64,000 bases of DNA from NCBI GenBank assembly GCA_028564675.1, contig JAOVVO010000202.1, positions 1 to 64,000 of the forward strand, written 5' to 3'. The DNA is from Onchocerca lupi (lineage: Eukaryota; Nematoda; Chromadorea; Rhabditida; Onchocercidae). Under the pieces are notes generated by a model. The model did not search any database, was not told the origin of the DNA, and saw only the letters and a list, made by a program, of their open reading frames with translations. Below, one piece after another: positions 11,305-25,026 of this stretch; position 1 is the stretch's first letter; each line of letters begins with the position of its first letter. Position numbers and translations under genes: made by a program.

Positions 11305-14300
11305 ATGCGTGAACACATAGAACGCCATGTGACAATTGTCGATCCACCATCGGATGCTTCCATTGGCTCAATATCGCTGCATAGTGACATCAACGACAGG
11401 TATTATTCTCTTTCTGTGCTTAACTTAGGACATAATTTCTTGCAGAATAAATTATCGGCAGTTTTAGAAAGAATTATATAGTTTGAGAGTCAACTTCGTT
11501 TTATATTTCCTCATGTTGTAGTTTATGCTTAATGTTTTTTTTTTTTTTTTTTTTTTTGTGCCTGTATTTACGTAATATACACATTAATTTATAGATCATT
11601 CTTTTTTTAAACTGTTTTATCTTGTCCCAAAATTTAGTGCTTTGTATGTTATTCAGCAGCATTCATATCAATAATAAAATATAGAATATATATATTATAT
11701 ATATATATATATATATATGTTTTGCTGTTTTTTATATTTACTACTTTTAGTGGCTCTGGAACTCCATCTCTTCCTCTACACCGCTGTATGCGTACCATTT
11801 CGGGCTCAAAATCCGAAGATCATCTTATCACAACAGAAAGTGGACGTGTAAGCAAAATTTTGTAATATTATCTTTACTCTTTTTTATTTGCTGAATTTTA
11901 TAATTTTTCTCATTTTATTTCACTTATATGATTAAAAATTGTCAGAAATTGCCTCTAAAAAAGCTAAATAATTTGTCATTCCTACTCTTGTTTTCCTATT
12001 TGCACAGTAGATGAACCTAGTGAAGCTGTCGGTATGTTGTAACTTTTTATTGTTATGATTGTCATTTTCGGATAAATTACAGCGTATATATACGAAAGGA
12101 CGCCCACCGTGGTATGATCGGGAAGGAAAAATTTTGAAACAACCATATGTGGTGGGAATCTGCGGCGGCTCAGCCTCTGGTAAAACTACTGTTGCCAGAC
12201 GAATAATTGAACGATTGGAAATGCCATGGGTTACCGTTTTATCCATGGATTCTTTTTACAAAGTACTTGTTTTTGAATCAAATTTTTTATCATCCGAATT
12301 TACTGTTGACTTTTGAATGGTAGACTGACAAAGTTCCCCAGATATTTTAAAATTATTTGAATTTTTTACTATTAAAGGTATTGACAGAGGAACAGCATCA
12401 TCTGGCGGCCAAAAATGAGTATAATTTCGATCATCCGCAGGCCTTCGATTTTGATTTAATGTGTGAAACTGTTCGGCGTCTTCGGGATGGTAAAAATGTT
12501 GAGGTATGTCATTTTGAAATTTTAGAAGTTTGAAATTAGCAAATATCTCCAAAATTTTGAGATAATTGTTTGTAGGTTCCAGTTTATGATTTCACTACTC
12601 ATCGACGTGATAAACAGCCGAAATTAATGTATGGTGCCGATGTACTCATTTTTGAAGGCATTTTAGCGTTCCACAACGAGGAATTGGTTGATTTAATGGA
12701 TATGAAAGTATAGTTGGTTAAATACATATGTTTTTTTCTTTTTTTTTTTAGTGAGAAAGGGAAGTAGAAAGGGTTAAAAGCATATGTTTTCATCAACAAT
12801 TTTGAGGTGTTTGTGGATACCGACCCGGATACACGGCTAGCGCGAAGACTGGAAAGAGACATTCAAGATCGTGGACGAGATCTTGAAGGTGTTTTAACCC
12901 AGTATTTGCGATTCGTAAAGCCAGCTTTTGATACGTTCATAGCACCCGGCATGAAAATTGCAGATATTATCGTACCGCGAGGTGGTGAAAATGAAGTAGC
13001 CATCGATCTCATTGTTAAACAAGTAAAAACTCAACTCGCTGAAAGAGGTCAATAACCATTTGAACTTTACTTTTGCAATTTGCTGAAATAAAATTTCTTC
13101 ATAATGAAGATGAATATATACATTCTCACAATATCTGATTAAACTTTAAGGTTATGATGCATCGAAGAATCCTTATTCTCAACGTGCAGGTATGGTACAA
13201 AAAGATTTACCGTTACAGCTGCCGCGTACGTTAACAGTTGTACCACAAACACCACAAGTTCGTGGCTTGCACACATTCATAAGAGATCGCAGGACTCCAA
13301 GGTAATTTTTCGATTTAGTTTTTTTTTTTTTCAAGAGCTTGAGAACTTTTGTATTTGAACATTGCATAATTAAAATTCGAACATTACTCTTAAGAAACAG
13401 TGTTCCTCAGTTTTCCAGTTTTTAGAGATGAATTCAATTTCTATTCTGATCGACTAATGCGAATATTGATCGAAAATGCCATGAATTTTATGCCATTCGC
13501 GGATGCCACAGTTACCACGCCAACTATGGAAAAGTATATCTTAGCTCAAATTCTTACATTACCAAATTATTTTACCAATCATAGAATCACATAATTGTGT
13601 CTGCAGATTTGTTGGCAAAAGAAATACAGCACAGATTTGCGGTGTTACAATAATGCGTGCTGGCGAAACAATGGAACATGCATTGAGAGCTGTTGTAAAA
13701 GACTGCAAAATGGGAAAAATTTTAATTCAAACCAATGAAAAAACTATGGAACCAGAATTATTCTATCTGCGTTTGCCGAAGAATATTCATCGATATAAAG
13801 TTCTGTTAATGGATGCTACCGTTGCTACAGGTTTTTTCGATTCTCTTTATTACAGTTTTGGAAGCAGTATTGAAAATTCTGTAATAAAATGTTACACCAA
13901 AGCTGTATGGACAGTATGAAGACCTAGTTGTTGATGAAATGTGCCATACATCCAGCACAATTCCCATTCCTTCGTTTTGCTGAACTCATTTCGTAGTTTT
14001 GTACATACTTTTATGTAAATATAAAATTATTTAATTTGTTAAAATATTTAGTAATTTTATATAAAATTAAAAATGGAATTAAACTAAATTTGAGCTTGAT
14101 TTTACAAGCTAGATAATAATTTTCCTGACTTTATTACTGTACTGGAATTAGTATATTCTTAAATCTTATTGTTGTATTGTCTAAGATGTTCAGATTTGAT
14201 TTTGCAATAGTATTAACAGTATAGTATGTGCCTGTCATTACAGGTGCGGCGGCAATGATGGCTATCCGTGTACTATTGGATCATGACGTTCTTGAAGAAA

Positions 14301-14587
14301 ATATTCTGTTATTATCGCTTCTTATGGCCGGAACTGGTGTACATTCACTTGCTTATGCCTTTCCTAAAGTACGTATTAACATCTAATCTCACTGATTAAA
14401 AATTCTTGCAACAGTAATCATCATATTTGTTGATTTTCAGGTTAATTTACTAACAACTGCAGTAGATCCGCATATCAATGAACTATACTATGTCATTCCG
14501 GGAATGGGTAATTTTGGTGACCGCTATTACGGTACTGAGGCGGTAGCAGCATGTGATGATTCCTCAAATGATGAAGATGACACATAA
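11305..14587 (+). CDS. Uridine-cytidine kinase-like protein with UPRT-like domain (UCKL1 type)
   Basis: Eleven exons join without phase conflict: 11305-11399, 11751-11847, 12083-12262, 12378-12503, 12576-12707, 12807-13047, 13151-13301, 13426-13533, 13607-13830, 14244-14368, 14441-14587. They give 541 residues, close to the ~548 of human UCKL1. Residues ~85-300 form the nucleoside kinase: P-loop GGSASGKTT, then SMDSFYK, the FDHPQAFDFD substrate motif, YDFTTHRR, and the lid RLERDIQDRGRD. Residues ~330-541 form a uracil phosphoribosyltransferase-like domain with VTIMRAGE, LLMDATVATGAAAM at the PRPP loop, GVHSLAYAFP and GMGNFGDRYYG. Known role: phosphorylation of uridine and cytidine to UMP/CMP in pyrimidine salvage; the UPRT half of animal UCKL1 proteins is thought to be poorly active or inactive. 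The ATG at 11305 opens the first in-frame exon. Confidence 0.95.
11535..11557 (+). repeat. Poly(T) run in an intron
   Basis: Twenty-three consecutive T within intron 1 of the UCKL1-like gene. Simple sequence; length in the assembly may be inexact. Confidence 0.9.
11686..11719 (+). repeat. (TA)n microsatellite
   Basis: A run of alternating T and A, about 34 bases with one break, in intron 1 of the UCKL1-like gene, about 30 bp before the exon 2 acceptor. It may be polymorphic. Confidence 0.9.
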
Positions 14588-15116
14588 CATTGGCGTTTCA
14601 CAAAGTGAAAAAGTTTTCTTTTTTTTACACAATTAAATATTCTGTTTGTTTCGCCCGCTTGACTTGCTTCATATATATTCATGTATAAGAAATATACTTT
14701 CTTATTTATTGGTCGCCTCCTTATTGATTATTTCATCTCTTTTATATAAAATTTTCAATGTTTTGGACGTGAACTGCGACGTTTGAAATGCAGAACAAAG
14801 TTTAGAATCTCGAACTATCTGATTCTTAGTTAGTGGTAGGGAATTTTAGGTTTATTTTTACAAAATTTTCCATCGTATTGGTCTTAAATTAAACATTTTT
14901 ATAAAGAAGGGATGCATCTGAATATTGTCAGCATTATAAATTTACTTCCGGATGTACACACTTAAACTGTACTGTATTTTTGAGTATGCTTTTTATCAAT
15001 CTCACTTCTATTTTATCGTCAGATTTAAGAAATTCCTGTTAAAAATTCGTCTGCTTTTCTGAAAATTGTTTCGAAATATTTTTGTTTGTGGAATGCTGTT
15101 ATAATAATTGTAATAT

Positions 15117-15526
15117 AATTATATTCTGTAAGTGTTTCCATTATTTCTATGATATCATGGACTTATTTTAAATATTCTCAGTTGTTTGATTATTTATTTC
15201 ACTTAATTGTGGTCAAAGAAAATAGATAATATTTCGAGATAAAAGACTTAACGTCCAGTTTGATGATTTTTTGGCTTAAAAAGTTAATGTCTCTCTCAAT
15301 GACTTTAAATCTGAGATTAAATATGATTTATATTCTGTAGTTGTTCCTGTTATTTCGATCATATTGTGGACTTATTTTAAATATTCTCAGTTGTTGATTA
15401 TTTATTTCACTTACTTTGCTCAAAGGTAATAGATGACATTTCTAGATAAAAAACTTGACGTCCAGTTTGGTGATTTATTGGCTTAAAAATTAACCACTCT
15501 CTCAGTGACTTTAAATTTAAGATTTC
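15117..15526 (+). repeat. Tandem duplication, two ~206 bp units
   Basis: Unit 1 (about 15121-15329) and unit 2 (about 15330-15526) share long blocks such as GGACTTATTTTAAATATTCT, ACGTCCAGTTTG, TTGGCTTAAAAA and GACTTTAAAT in the same order, with scattered substitutions and small indels. The divergence looks like roughly 15 percent by eye. No coding frame runs through both units. Confidence 0.85.
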
Positions 15527-16428
15527 ATTGTCTGGAAATTATGAATTCTTACTAATGTTAGTACTGTTAATCTACTGATTTATGTAACAGGAATTTATTA
15601 AGAGCTTAATTCAATTTTCCCAAACACTTCAAATGAGTGATAGTTGAGATGGATGATTCTCATTGTCATTAGTTTTTTATATTGTTATTTTACGTTTTAT
15701 ACTTGGGCATTAAAATATGCTTCTTCCGAAAGCATTTCCAAGTAAGAGATGCAAAGAAAAAACATGTTGCGCAGAAAAAGTCGGAAACAAACTCTAAGAT
15801 AATTCAAGATTTTACTTTACTATTAAAGCAAAAAAGACAAGAATAAAGCTGGAGTGAATCAAACCTGCTTGACTTGTACGTCCGATAGATTTCAAGCATG
15901 CGGTTTGAAACGAATCGAATTTGCAGTTGTTCGACAATGGTGTTCGGTAGTGGATCTTCAAGGTTTCTCGATTTCTAGATATCTTCTGGGAAATAGTCGA
16001 ATTAGATTATGCTTGTATTTAGGAAATCTTAATATTAATAAACTACAAATAGATTTAGGTTTTAAATTCATAAGACAATTGACAGGATGTATTTAATTGG
16101 AACAGCAAGGAGAAGAAAGGAAGAAGAGAATTTAAACTTCATGATGAAGATCATTATAAGGGCGAGCCTACGAAATTATGCATCCTGTCAGGATTTTTCT
16201 CCCACTGCTTAATTCTAGAAAATTTTCCATTGATACAAGTTGATACAGCTAATCTCAAAATTTAGTATTTATTACTAATAATTTTACTTTTTTTAGGAAT
16301 TATTATGGTTGGAAATTTTTCGAAAGTTCGAAATGTGAATTATAGTTTAAAATTTATTTCAAACTGGAGTGAGCAAGGTTGTGGTCGTAAATAACTTTTT
16401 TCATACGTAATTTTATCGACAGTAAATT

Positions 16429-16488
16429 CATGAGATGAATGAACAAATGTTGGTGTTTCATGAGATAAATGGACAAATGTTTGTGTTA
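16429..16488 (+). repeat. Tandem duplication, two 30 bp units
   Basis: CATGAGATGAATGAACAAAT continues as TGTTGGTGTTT and is then repeated as CATGAGATAAATGGACAAAT plus TGTTTGTGTTA. About four substitutions separate the copies. It is non-coding and of unknown role. Confidence 0.8.
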
Positions 16489-18801
16489 ATATTGAGAGAA
16501 AAAGTAGGGTGGGAAAAAAGAAAGTACTCTGAGGGACCGAAGAATCTTGAGAAGCTAGGCAAACGTAAATAAATCAATTAAAAAAAATTTTGGTCTTGAA
16601 TTTCTTTATAAATTGAATTGTTTACCATATCGAAATGAAACAAAGACGAAAAAAATACTTCAAACCAACTACTACCCTTAATAGCTGTTATCATTTTACT
16701 CACTTTATCTCATAGATAAATTGCATCTAATTCTGCATACATCAATTTGCTGAAAAACTTACAGATTTCGTTTGTTTTTCATTCGTGCCACAAAATCTTT
16801 ATTTTTAATTCCGCAATTCATTATGGCTGTAGTTTATTTTTCTCCACTATCCACCAGCTTATGGATGTTGAAATTTAAAAATTTTTTCCAGGTGTTATGA
16901 AGGTTTATATAATTTCTCAAGAAGAACTTGCAACTATTTGGTACAAATTAATACGTTATTTCGATTTACATTTTTGGGATCTATTTACTCCGTAGCAAGT
17001 TTTAGATGGCAATAGCATTTCACTCACTGCTGAAGTTACACGTTTGATGAAAAATTTTACCGCTGTTAATATAATGACTTCAAACGGTAGCGAATGCGCA
17101 TACTGTGTGATGAACAAAGAAAGTGATCTTTTCAAGTGATGAATAGGAAATCTTGAGATTTCTGCATAGCAATCCCCTAAAATGCTGAGAAGAAGACACA
17201 GACCAGATCTAAATAAATATAAATGAATTCTGTTGCAAAGACAGACGAAATTGAATTGCGTGTTTGGTTGAGTGGCAGCAAAATGAGCAATACTGTCGAA
17301 TTTGGAATCCCGATGGGATTCCAGAGAGAAGGCTGGATTGATTCAGTGTACGGCGGACTGCAGTCTCGGATGTCAAATTTCATCCTTCTGCTAACGGTAG
17401 GGAACAACTAGCGATACGTTTCACAGATATGACTGATTTACAATTACTGACTCACATATTTGTTTGTTGCTCGTTATCACGAAACACTTATCAATCAAAA
17501 CAGTTTGTACTAAAATGGTTTTTTAATAAAGTAACTAATTACATTGCATGTTTACTCGAAAGCTCTCATTCTTTGCCGCTTTGCACTGCTCTGTTGCTAT
17601 TAAAATTAGTTCCTTCAATTCATCAGAGCCGTTCCTGTTCAATCTATTCCAAGGCATTCAATGCTGTCTTACCATTTCTTCTTCTCTCGAATTTTCAATT
17701 CTCAAATTTTGCTTACGCAATTTTTTTGAATTTTTTATTTTTCAAAATCTCTACTTTTTTGATTTCCTCCTTGAAAAAGTATTTATCATTTCAAGTTTTA
17801 CCGCTACTTATTGTTTCGCGTATTGAACAAGAAAAGATCGAATTTTTTTACTAGCACTTTTGACGCTTTTTCGAATCTAAATTGAAATAAACAGTAAAAA
17901 TATTTTAGAATGCGCTAAATTTATTGGGAAATAACTAATTTAATACTAGCAAAAAGTTGTATATCTTTGGATTATATCGAACTTCCAATGGAAAGTTTCA
18001 ACATATCGTATTGATAAATGATGTCTCTGAAAATTTGGAATGACCATTCAGTTCATTTCACGAGCAAGTTGCTATGTTCATTTATTTCTTCTTAAATTTA
18101 TCGAATTTATTATCCCGATTCATTAAACGTATGCATCTCTGTGTTTGTTATCACAGAAAAATTTATCAGATTTCCGGCTTATCAGTTGATCTTTTTTTTT
18201 CTTTCTGTCCCTTTATATTTGCATAAGACCTATTTACAATGCATAATTCCTTTATTTCTTCTTATCTCATTTCTTCGACATTTCACTTTAGTCTTTTCCG
18301 CGCTTAAAATCATTTCCATTAAGTGGAGGTATTTGTACTCAAAGTACTCTCAATTTCCAACACTATTAAATTTCGATATTAAAAAAGGAAGTTTTTCTGT
18401 TTTAATAGAATTCTAAAAAGCGTTTTCTATTCCCTCAATTATAAAATTTGAATCTTATTGTCTCATTATTTGATTTAAAATGAATTAGTCCAGTTAATCA
18501 TATTATACACAGTAATATCCACATCCAAAAATTTTTAGGATTTTTAAAAAATTTACGTAGAAATTTTGGAAATATATTATATATAATGCAACACAAAATG
18601 TCTTAAAATGTTTGTATGACTTTCGAATTGATTTAAGCGGAATCGATCATTTCAGTTGTCGAATCGCTCACTCCATTGACCAATTATTCAGTTTTCCTCT
18701 TCATCTGGAATTATCTCAGGAAATTCTGAATTTTGAAATGATTATTTCATATTTCTTTAGAACAAGAACGTTTTCAAGATTTGAAGTTGCAGGATGCTCA
18801 A

Positions 18802-21800
18802 ATGGTTATTTTTGTAACCATATTATCCATCATTATCAAAGTGCTGTGGGCTCGTAAATTAATTGCTGCGAATGAATTGCAGGCGGAAATATTTCACTTT
18901 GATATCATTGAAGAGCAGGTAGCATATTTATCTGCTGTTTTTATCCATAATTATCATGTTTTTTGTTTTTCTCTTCTCTTTTTCCTCTGTTCGATCATTT
19001 GTGGTACGATGTTTTTTTTTTTTTTTTTTCTTTTCATTTCTGTTATTAGAGATTCAAAGTGAGATTAGAAAATATTCACTGTAGTAGTTATTAGAAAATG
19101 CACATCTGACAGTCGATGTTTATTTTTTATCATTTAAAATACAGCTAACAATCCATCATTCGCTTGAAAATAAGGAATATGTTGATAGGTAGTAGAAATT
19201 TTTGTCAAAATAAATAAAAACTGATTGCTATACCATTTTGGAACTGTCATTTTTGTGTCAAATTTCATTCATTTTTATTTTCTAATTTTAAAATAAACAT
19301 TTTCCAATCAGTATACGTTTCCTAGTAATGTGTAGACATGGCCATATGCAAATCTTCCAAATGAGTTTTATGATGCCAAATTTTATATCACAGTTTTAAT
19401 TCTTCTCTTCAGTTCAAAAACTGGAGAGTAAAACCAATATGTTTTTTGCTTTTCTGAAGTTCTGGGAGGTTAATTTCGTCACACTATCATATTCCGTTGC
19501 TTTCTAGTGATACAAGTTGAATTTTCCTGATTTTCTGGTTGTAATCTAAAATAAAAATATCGATTTTGGAGTAAGATCAGAAAAGTTTGCGACTGTTAGC
19601 AAAAATAATTCTGTAAGGGAAGGTCTTCCAGGTTTATGTATCATCAGTAAACCACTTGTCGATCCTGGACTTGAAAGATCTCAAAGTACTGAAGGACAAA
19701 AGAATAGGCCCTCAACTGGATAGTCCATTATGTAATTACGATTCCAGCTCATGTCTACCTGGAGCAACCTTATCTCTTACCGATTATGTTACCAAGATTA
19801 TGCATACTTTACCCGGTGGACGTTTGATTATTTGTGCTACTATGAAACAAGGCATATGCCAAATCAGGTCAATTAACGATTTAACTATACTCAGCAATTC
19901 CTCGATAACGGTTGCACCTAGTGATATTAGTGCCACTTGTGTATCATTAGTGGACAGCAATGGTAATTTATATGTCGCTGCCACCGTCACCAATGATTCA
20001 CCGTACAGGTAAGCCTGAAATTCCTCGTTTCTCTCAATTTTTGACTTATGATTTATAGATAACGAAAATTTTTCCGTGTAGCATTTCAACATCTTTTTGG
20101 ATTATGAGAAGTCTTTTTGCTAAATTGATTTGAAATTTCGAAAAACTACAAACTCTATTAAATTCTGGTTTTTTAAGCTCAACAGTGATTGTTCCTCGAT
20201 TGATTGCAGCAAATTGGATCATCAGTTTCTGACTTATTCAAAGAAAATATGGACTAAAATTAGTGCCAGCTATTGAGCTAAAAAATTCATATTAGAATAT
20301 ATAAAAAGTTCATATGAATTCATATTTCATAACTTGCAATTTAAATAAAATAAAACTTCTGACATTTTAACAATAAGATTTGGTACACACCGAATTTCAT
20401 TCATCTACCTGTTTATCCATTTCCCTTTTCTAGTTATTACTTGTTTTCTGTTCCAGAGAATCGCTTCCACTGCTATCAACTCGTGAGCCACCTAATTATG
20501 ATATTATTGGTGCCGGGTCATTGGAGGGTGAAGCAGCAGTCCATGTTCGAGCTGAGTACCGTTCTCGTTTTCGAGTATACTTCGTTGCAGCTTTTTTCCA
20601 CGAGCATTATGTCTATTATTTAAGTACTCAAAATAAATACTTACCAAATGGAAGACTACTATTTATTGTTTCCAAACTAATAAGAATTTGTCGCGATGAA
20701 CATAGGTTAAATTTTAGTGTTTTCAAAAATATTTTTTTTAATTTCTTCGTTAAATTCTTTCCTCCAACAATTCAGGTACAAATAAAAAATTAAAAGAAAG
20801 GGTGAATTTTGACAAATTTTCGAAATAGAAAGCTAATTATCTATCTGTTCCTTGTTTGTTAGAATAAGTAAACAATTGTCAACTTCTCCAAAGTACCCAT
20901 TAATAATTAATCCAGAAGTTTATGTGTTTTCTAAAATTGACATGTTGGGCTTAAACAGATATATATCATATGGAGAAATCGAAATTCAATGTAATGGGAC
21001 TGATAATGGCAACTATAATCGTGCAACTGCAGCATCACTTGTTGGTGATAAGTTGATCGTTGCGTTCACTGACGAAAATAGCCAACACTCAGCGATTTGT
21101 GTTTATAAAATGCAAAAAATCAAATTAGCATTTTGGCATAATATGGTTAGGTGTCGCGTAGGCACCAATACCGTTGGATTGCCTCATATTGGACGAGACA
21201 ATAGCTGCATCAATGTTAGTTACAATTTTCATTTAAATGCTAAACGTCTAGTATACATTAATTGAAAAGAGTCATTCAAGACAATAGATTGATGCCTTTA
21301 ATTGATTATCATTGAAGAAGCAAAAGATGAAGGATATTAACTAGTTCATGCTTAACATTCATTCTACTCAATATCAGTTTTTGTTACGTCGAAGTCAAAA
21401 AAAAAAAAAAAAAAAACCGAAATTGTTTTTCTTATCCCGGTAATAGCAAATATTAGTGACCATAATTCTTGTGGGAAATTAAGATTTTTTTTTTTTAATT
21501 TCACTTTGAATTTCCGATAGAAATTAAAGTTCTATTGTGGAAATGTTTAGAAATCACATCTGCCATTATCAGAAAATACATGTGCTATGGGTGTTGGTGG
21601 GAACATTAAATGTGGACAAATTGCCAGCTATAAATTAGATATGATCATTAAATCCATGGATGTTCTTTTCTTCTTTGATACCTTAATTGTTATTATTGGG
21701 ACACAAAATGCTTTCATTATACAGGTAAATTCTTGCTTCTCAATTATTTATTCGTTCAAAATTATGGCAAGGATAGAATCCTGACATTCCTCTTTAATTG

Positions 21801-24800
21801 TGGCTTTGTCGAATAATGCTCTTTTATAACCTTTTCACTTGTTTTAACAAAAAATCCGTTTTGATGCACGAGCTCAAGATTTCAACAAATTAATTGTAAT
21901 TTTTGTAGTTAAGGGGAAAACGATTGTCATTTTCGAAATACGAAGAATCAAGAATAGGTGCTCCAATAACCGCAGTAAAATTTATTGATGATCGCTACTA
22001 TCTGATTGTCGCAGGATCAAAGGTCACTTTTTGATTCTTAAATAGATTTTTTTTGGTCAAGGGTAAATTTACAATGATTTGAAGCTGATTTTTTTAGCTT
22101 GCATGAAAAGTGCAACATCGACATTTCGAGGTATCTAATACTGAAAAATGAATTAATCGATTAATTATTAGATCTGTTAATAATTCCTTTTAATTGCTAG
22201 AAGCATATTCGAAATTTCACCAAAGGATGGAAAGCCATTATTTAGTATTCTTTTTAGTCTTTTGAAAATTTAGTAGTACCATTGTTTCATATTATTTTCA
22301 TTCATCTGGATAAAAGAATTAGGCAGAAAAAATCGAAATTTTTATTTCAGATTCTGAAATATTCGATAAGTGATTGCGAGACATTTAAAACATGTTCTGA
22401 ATGCACTACTGAACACGACCTCCTTTGTAGTTGGTGCTTCCTTCGAGGTGTCTGTACTGAGCGGACCAGGTGTACTTCGGCAATAATCACAGGCAATTGT
22501 CCTGTATTTGACCCTCCAGTACCACTCACCTTATCCAGTGCTGTGAAGAATGCTTCTGTGCTGTTTCCAGTACGTGGCATCCAATTGGGAATGGAAAGTG
22601 TTAGTGTGAAATTCATATTTCGAAATTTTAAATGAAATTCTTTCATTTTAAAAATTCAGCAAGAAGTGAATGTAGTTTAGACTAAATTTGAAGATTAGAG
22701 CGTATTTTTATGATGAATTGATGAAACGTTGATGAAACGATGACTAATCGTCCTGTTTTTTAGTTCCATCCCATTTCTTTGATCATTAATCTATTTTTAA
22801 CCTCCCCTTCCACTCCTTTATCTTTAAAGACAAATCGCAGTTTTAATTTCAATCATTTCCAGATGTAAAATTTGATCTTTGAATTTATTTTTGTCGGAAA
22901 ATGAGAAGTAGTATCATTATGTAACAAGGGAGTTTAAAATAATGGCAAATATTTAAGATTGTTTTGATTTTATCATAAAATTCCTCATCCAACAATATCA
23001 GATTTTCAAATTTTTCAGGAATATATTTGCATATTTGAAAATGTAACAGCAAAGGGACAATGGACAAGTAGAGGTGTAATGTGTTATGTATCGTCTTTTG
23101 GCAACATAGGACCGATAGAAAAATTTCGAAAAGTGAAAGTTTCCATATACTATAATGAATCCAAAATTCCAATTATCACTCAAGAACTTCAAATGTTCAA
23201 TTGCTCCTCCTATAATTTGTAAATTTTTTTAAATTTACCGTTCTCACCTTTGTTTTCACTACATCAATGCAAAAAATGAAGAAAAGAAGCATGTTCTAAA
23301 AGAACGTTTTTCGCTTTAATCGTAAGTTTTAGAAACATCAGATTTTAATGGAAACAATTATTTTTAGTTGCGTGTTGTGTATGTCGTCAACATGGAGTTG
23401 TCAGTGGTGTGAGATGGAAAATATCTGCCTCGCACTTCATGAGAAATGCCAAGTAAGTTTAGAAATTAGTATGTAATGATATGAGTTTAAATTATTAAAT
23501 CTGAAAAATTTACTTTAAAAAAATTGGAAAACGAAATTTCAGGGTAATGCAATATCTGTTTGTCCACAAATAGATCCTATAGTGCGCAATAAAATGATTA
23601 TGGCAGTGAATAGTAATCAAATGATAACTATGCAAATGCTACACATCAGTGATCAGGAGCAATCACATTTAGCCTGTCGTTTTCACTACCGGAGTATTAC
23701 AGTAGTCCGGAATGCTTCGCTTAAAAAATCCATGCTTTCCTGTGATCCATGGAATTATACATTAAATAGAAATGTTTCGCAAATCAATTTGCAATTGGAA
23801 GTGCTTAAAAATGGAATCGTCATTGATAACTCATCAGGTTTTTAGAAACTTGAATTATTCTGCCTCAGTATGTCTTCATCTGAAATCTGATTTGAAAAAT
23901 TAAAGTCAAAAAAATAGAAAAATTACTTTATAGATACTGCATCAAACTTGTAAAAAACATAATTTCCTTCTTCCCCTATTCTTGTATTCATGATTTAATA
24001 AGTTGAAGTTTAAATTATCTGAAAAACATGCAAACTAACCTTTATAGTTTGCATTTTAGTGACGATATATAATTGTGGCCATATGGCTTCTGACTGTTCA
24101 ACATGTCTTTCATTGGATCCAAGCTGGAAATGTGCATGGTGCGACGGTACCTGTCAGTTTAGTATACATTGTCAACAGTCAGCCATTTGGCAGTCTCCAG
24201 ATCTGATCTGTGGACGACCAATTATTGACACTGTACACTTTTCTTGGTCTTTTATAATTATTATATTCGTAAAACATTTTCCTATCTTCAATGTTTGTCG
24301 TATTTTGAAATATTTTCAGTTCGAACCACAATCGGGACCGATGGAAGGTGGTACCAAGATTGAAATTCGTGGTCGAGATTTGGGATCATCATTGGGCGAA
24401 ATCAAAGGTCGCGTTTTTGTTGCAGGATCCAAATGTGAAGTTATCGAATTTCAAATAGCTTCTAGGTAAGCATATCTATTATTTAAATTTTTGATAGTTA
24501 ATCTTTTAGCAAAAATAATTGGGCGACTTTTCAGGATTTTATGTGAAGTAAATGCCGGAATTGGTTCCGGTTCAGTTCATTTACGTCTTGGGCAAACTGG
24601 CCGACGTTTTGCTAATTCCATTATGCTTTACAAATTCGTAGATCCACAACCACTTTCACTCTATCCTTCATTTGGACCTTTATCAGGTGGCACCAAATTG
24701 ACTATCTATGGTAGCAACCTTGACACTGGAAGCAACACTTCAATTCTCATAGGGATATATCCTTGCAAAATGCTGCAAAGAGTAAGTTATCAATTTCATT

Positions 24801-24991
24801 CATAGACATATTTATTCTTAAGTTAAAGTCGCAAAATTCGATAAATTAGTGTCCTACGGGAAAAATTCAAACTCAATTCAATGTAAATCTTCTATTCATG
24901 CGATGCGGACAATTCTTATACTTCCACAAAATCAGAGAAAATGTAAGAGAAAAAATTCGTTACTAGTTATTAATATCATTGAAAGACCACT

Positions 24992-25026
<35 letters not shown>

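Larger units (their letters stand above)
14588..18801. other. Intergenic region between the UCKL1-like gene and the plexin
   Basis: About 4.2 kb. The left end holds the 3' UTR of the UCKL1-like gene and the right end the 5' flank of the plexin. It contains a ~206 bp tandem duplication (15117-15526), a 30 bp tandem duplication (16429-16488) and a 9 bp perfect inverted repeat (17303-17323). Open frames at 15854-16096, 17223-17411 and 17429-17854 have no recognisable family and are not convincing genes. Confidence 0.6.

Noticed and set aside
12256..12552. 98-codon open frame antisense to the UCKL1-like kinase
   Set aside because: It lies opposite conserved kinase exons and their intron; the plus-strand protein is conserved, so this is a shadow frame.
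17429..17854. 141-codon open frame on the plus strand
   Set aside because: Composition is Phe/Leu/Ser-rich from AT-rich DNA, two overlapping frames are open at once, there is no family resemblance and no splice-compatible neighbour. It is most likely chance.
24993..25024. 32-base poly(A) as the tail of a retroposed cDNA
   Set aside because: There is no upstream coding or repeat sequence and no target-site duplication visible; it is more simply a homopolymer run.
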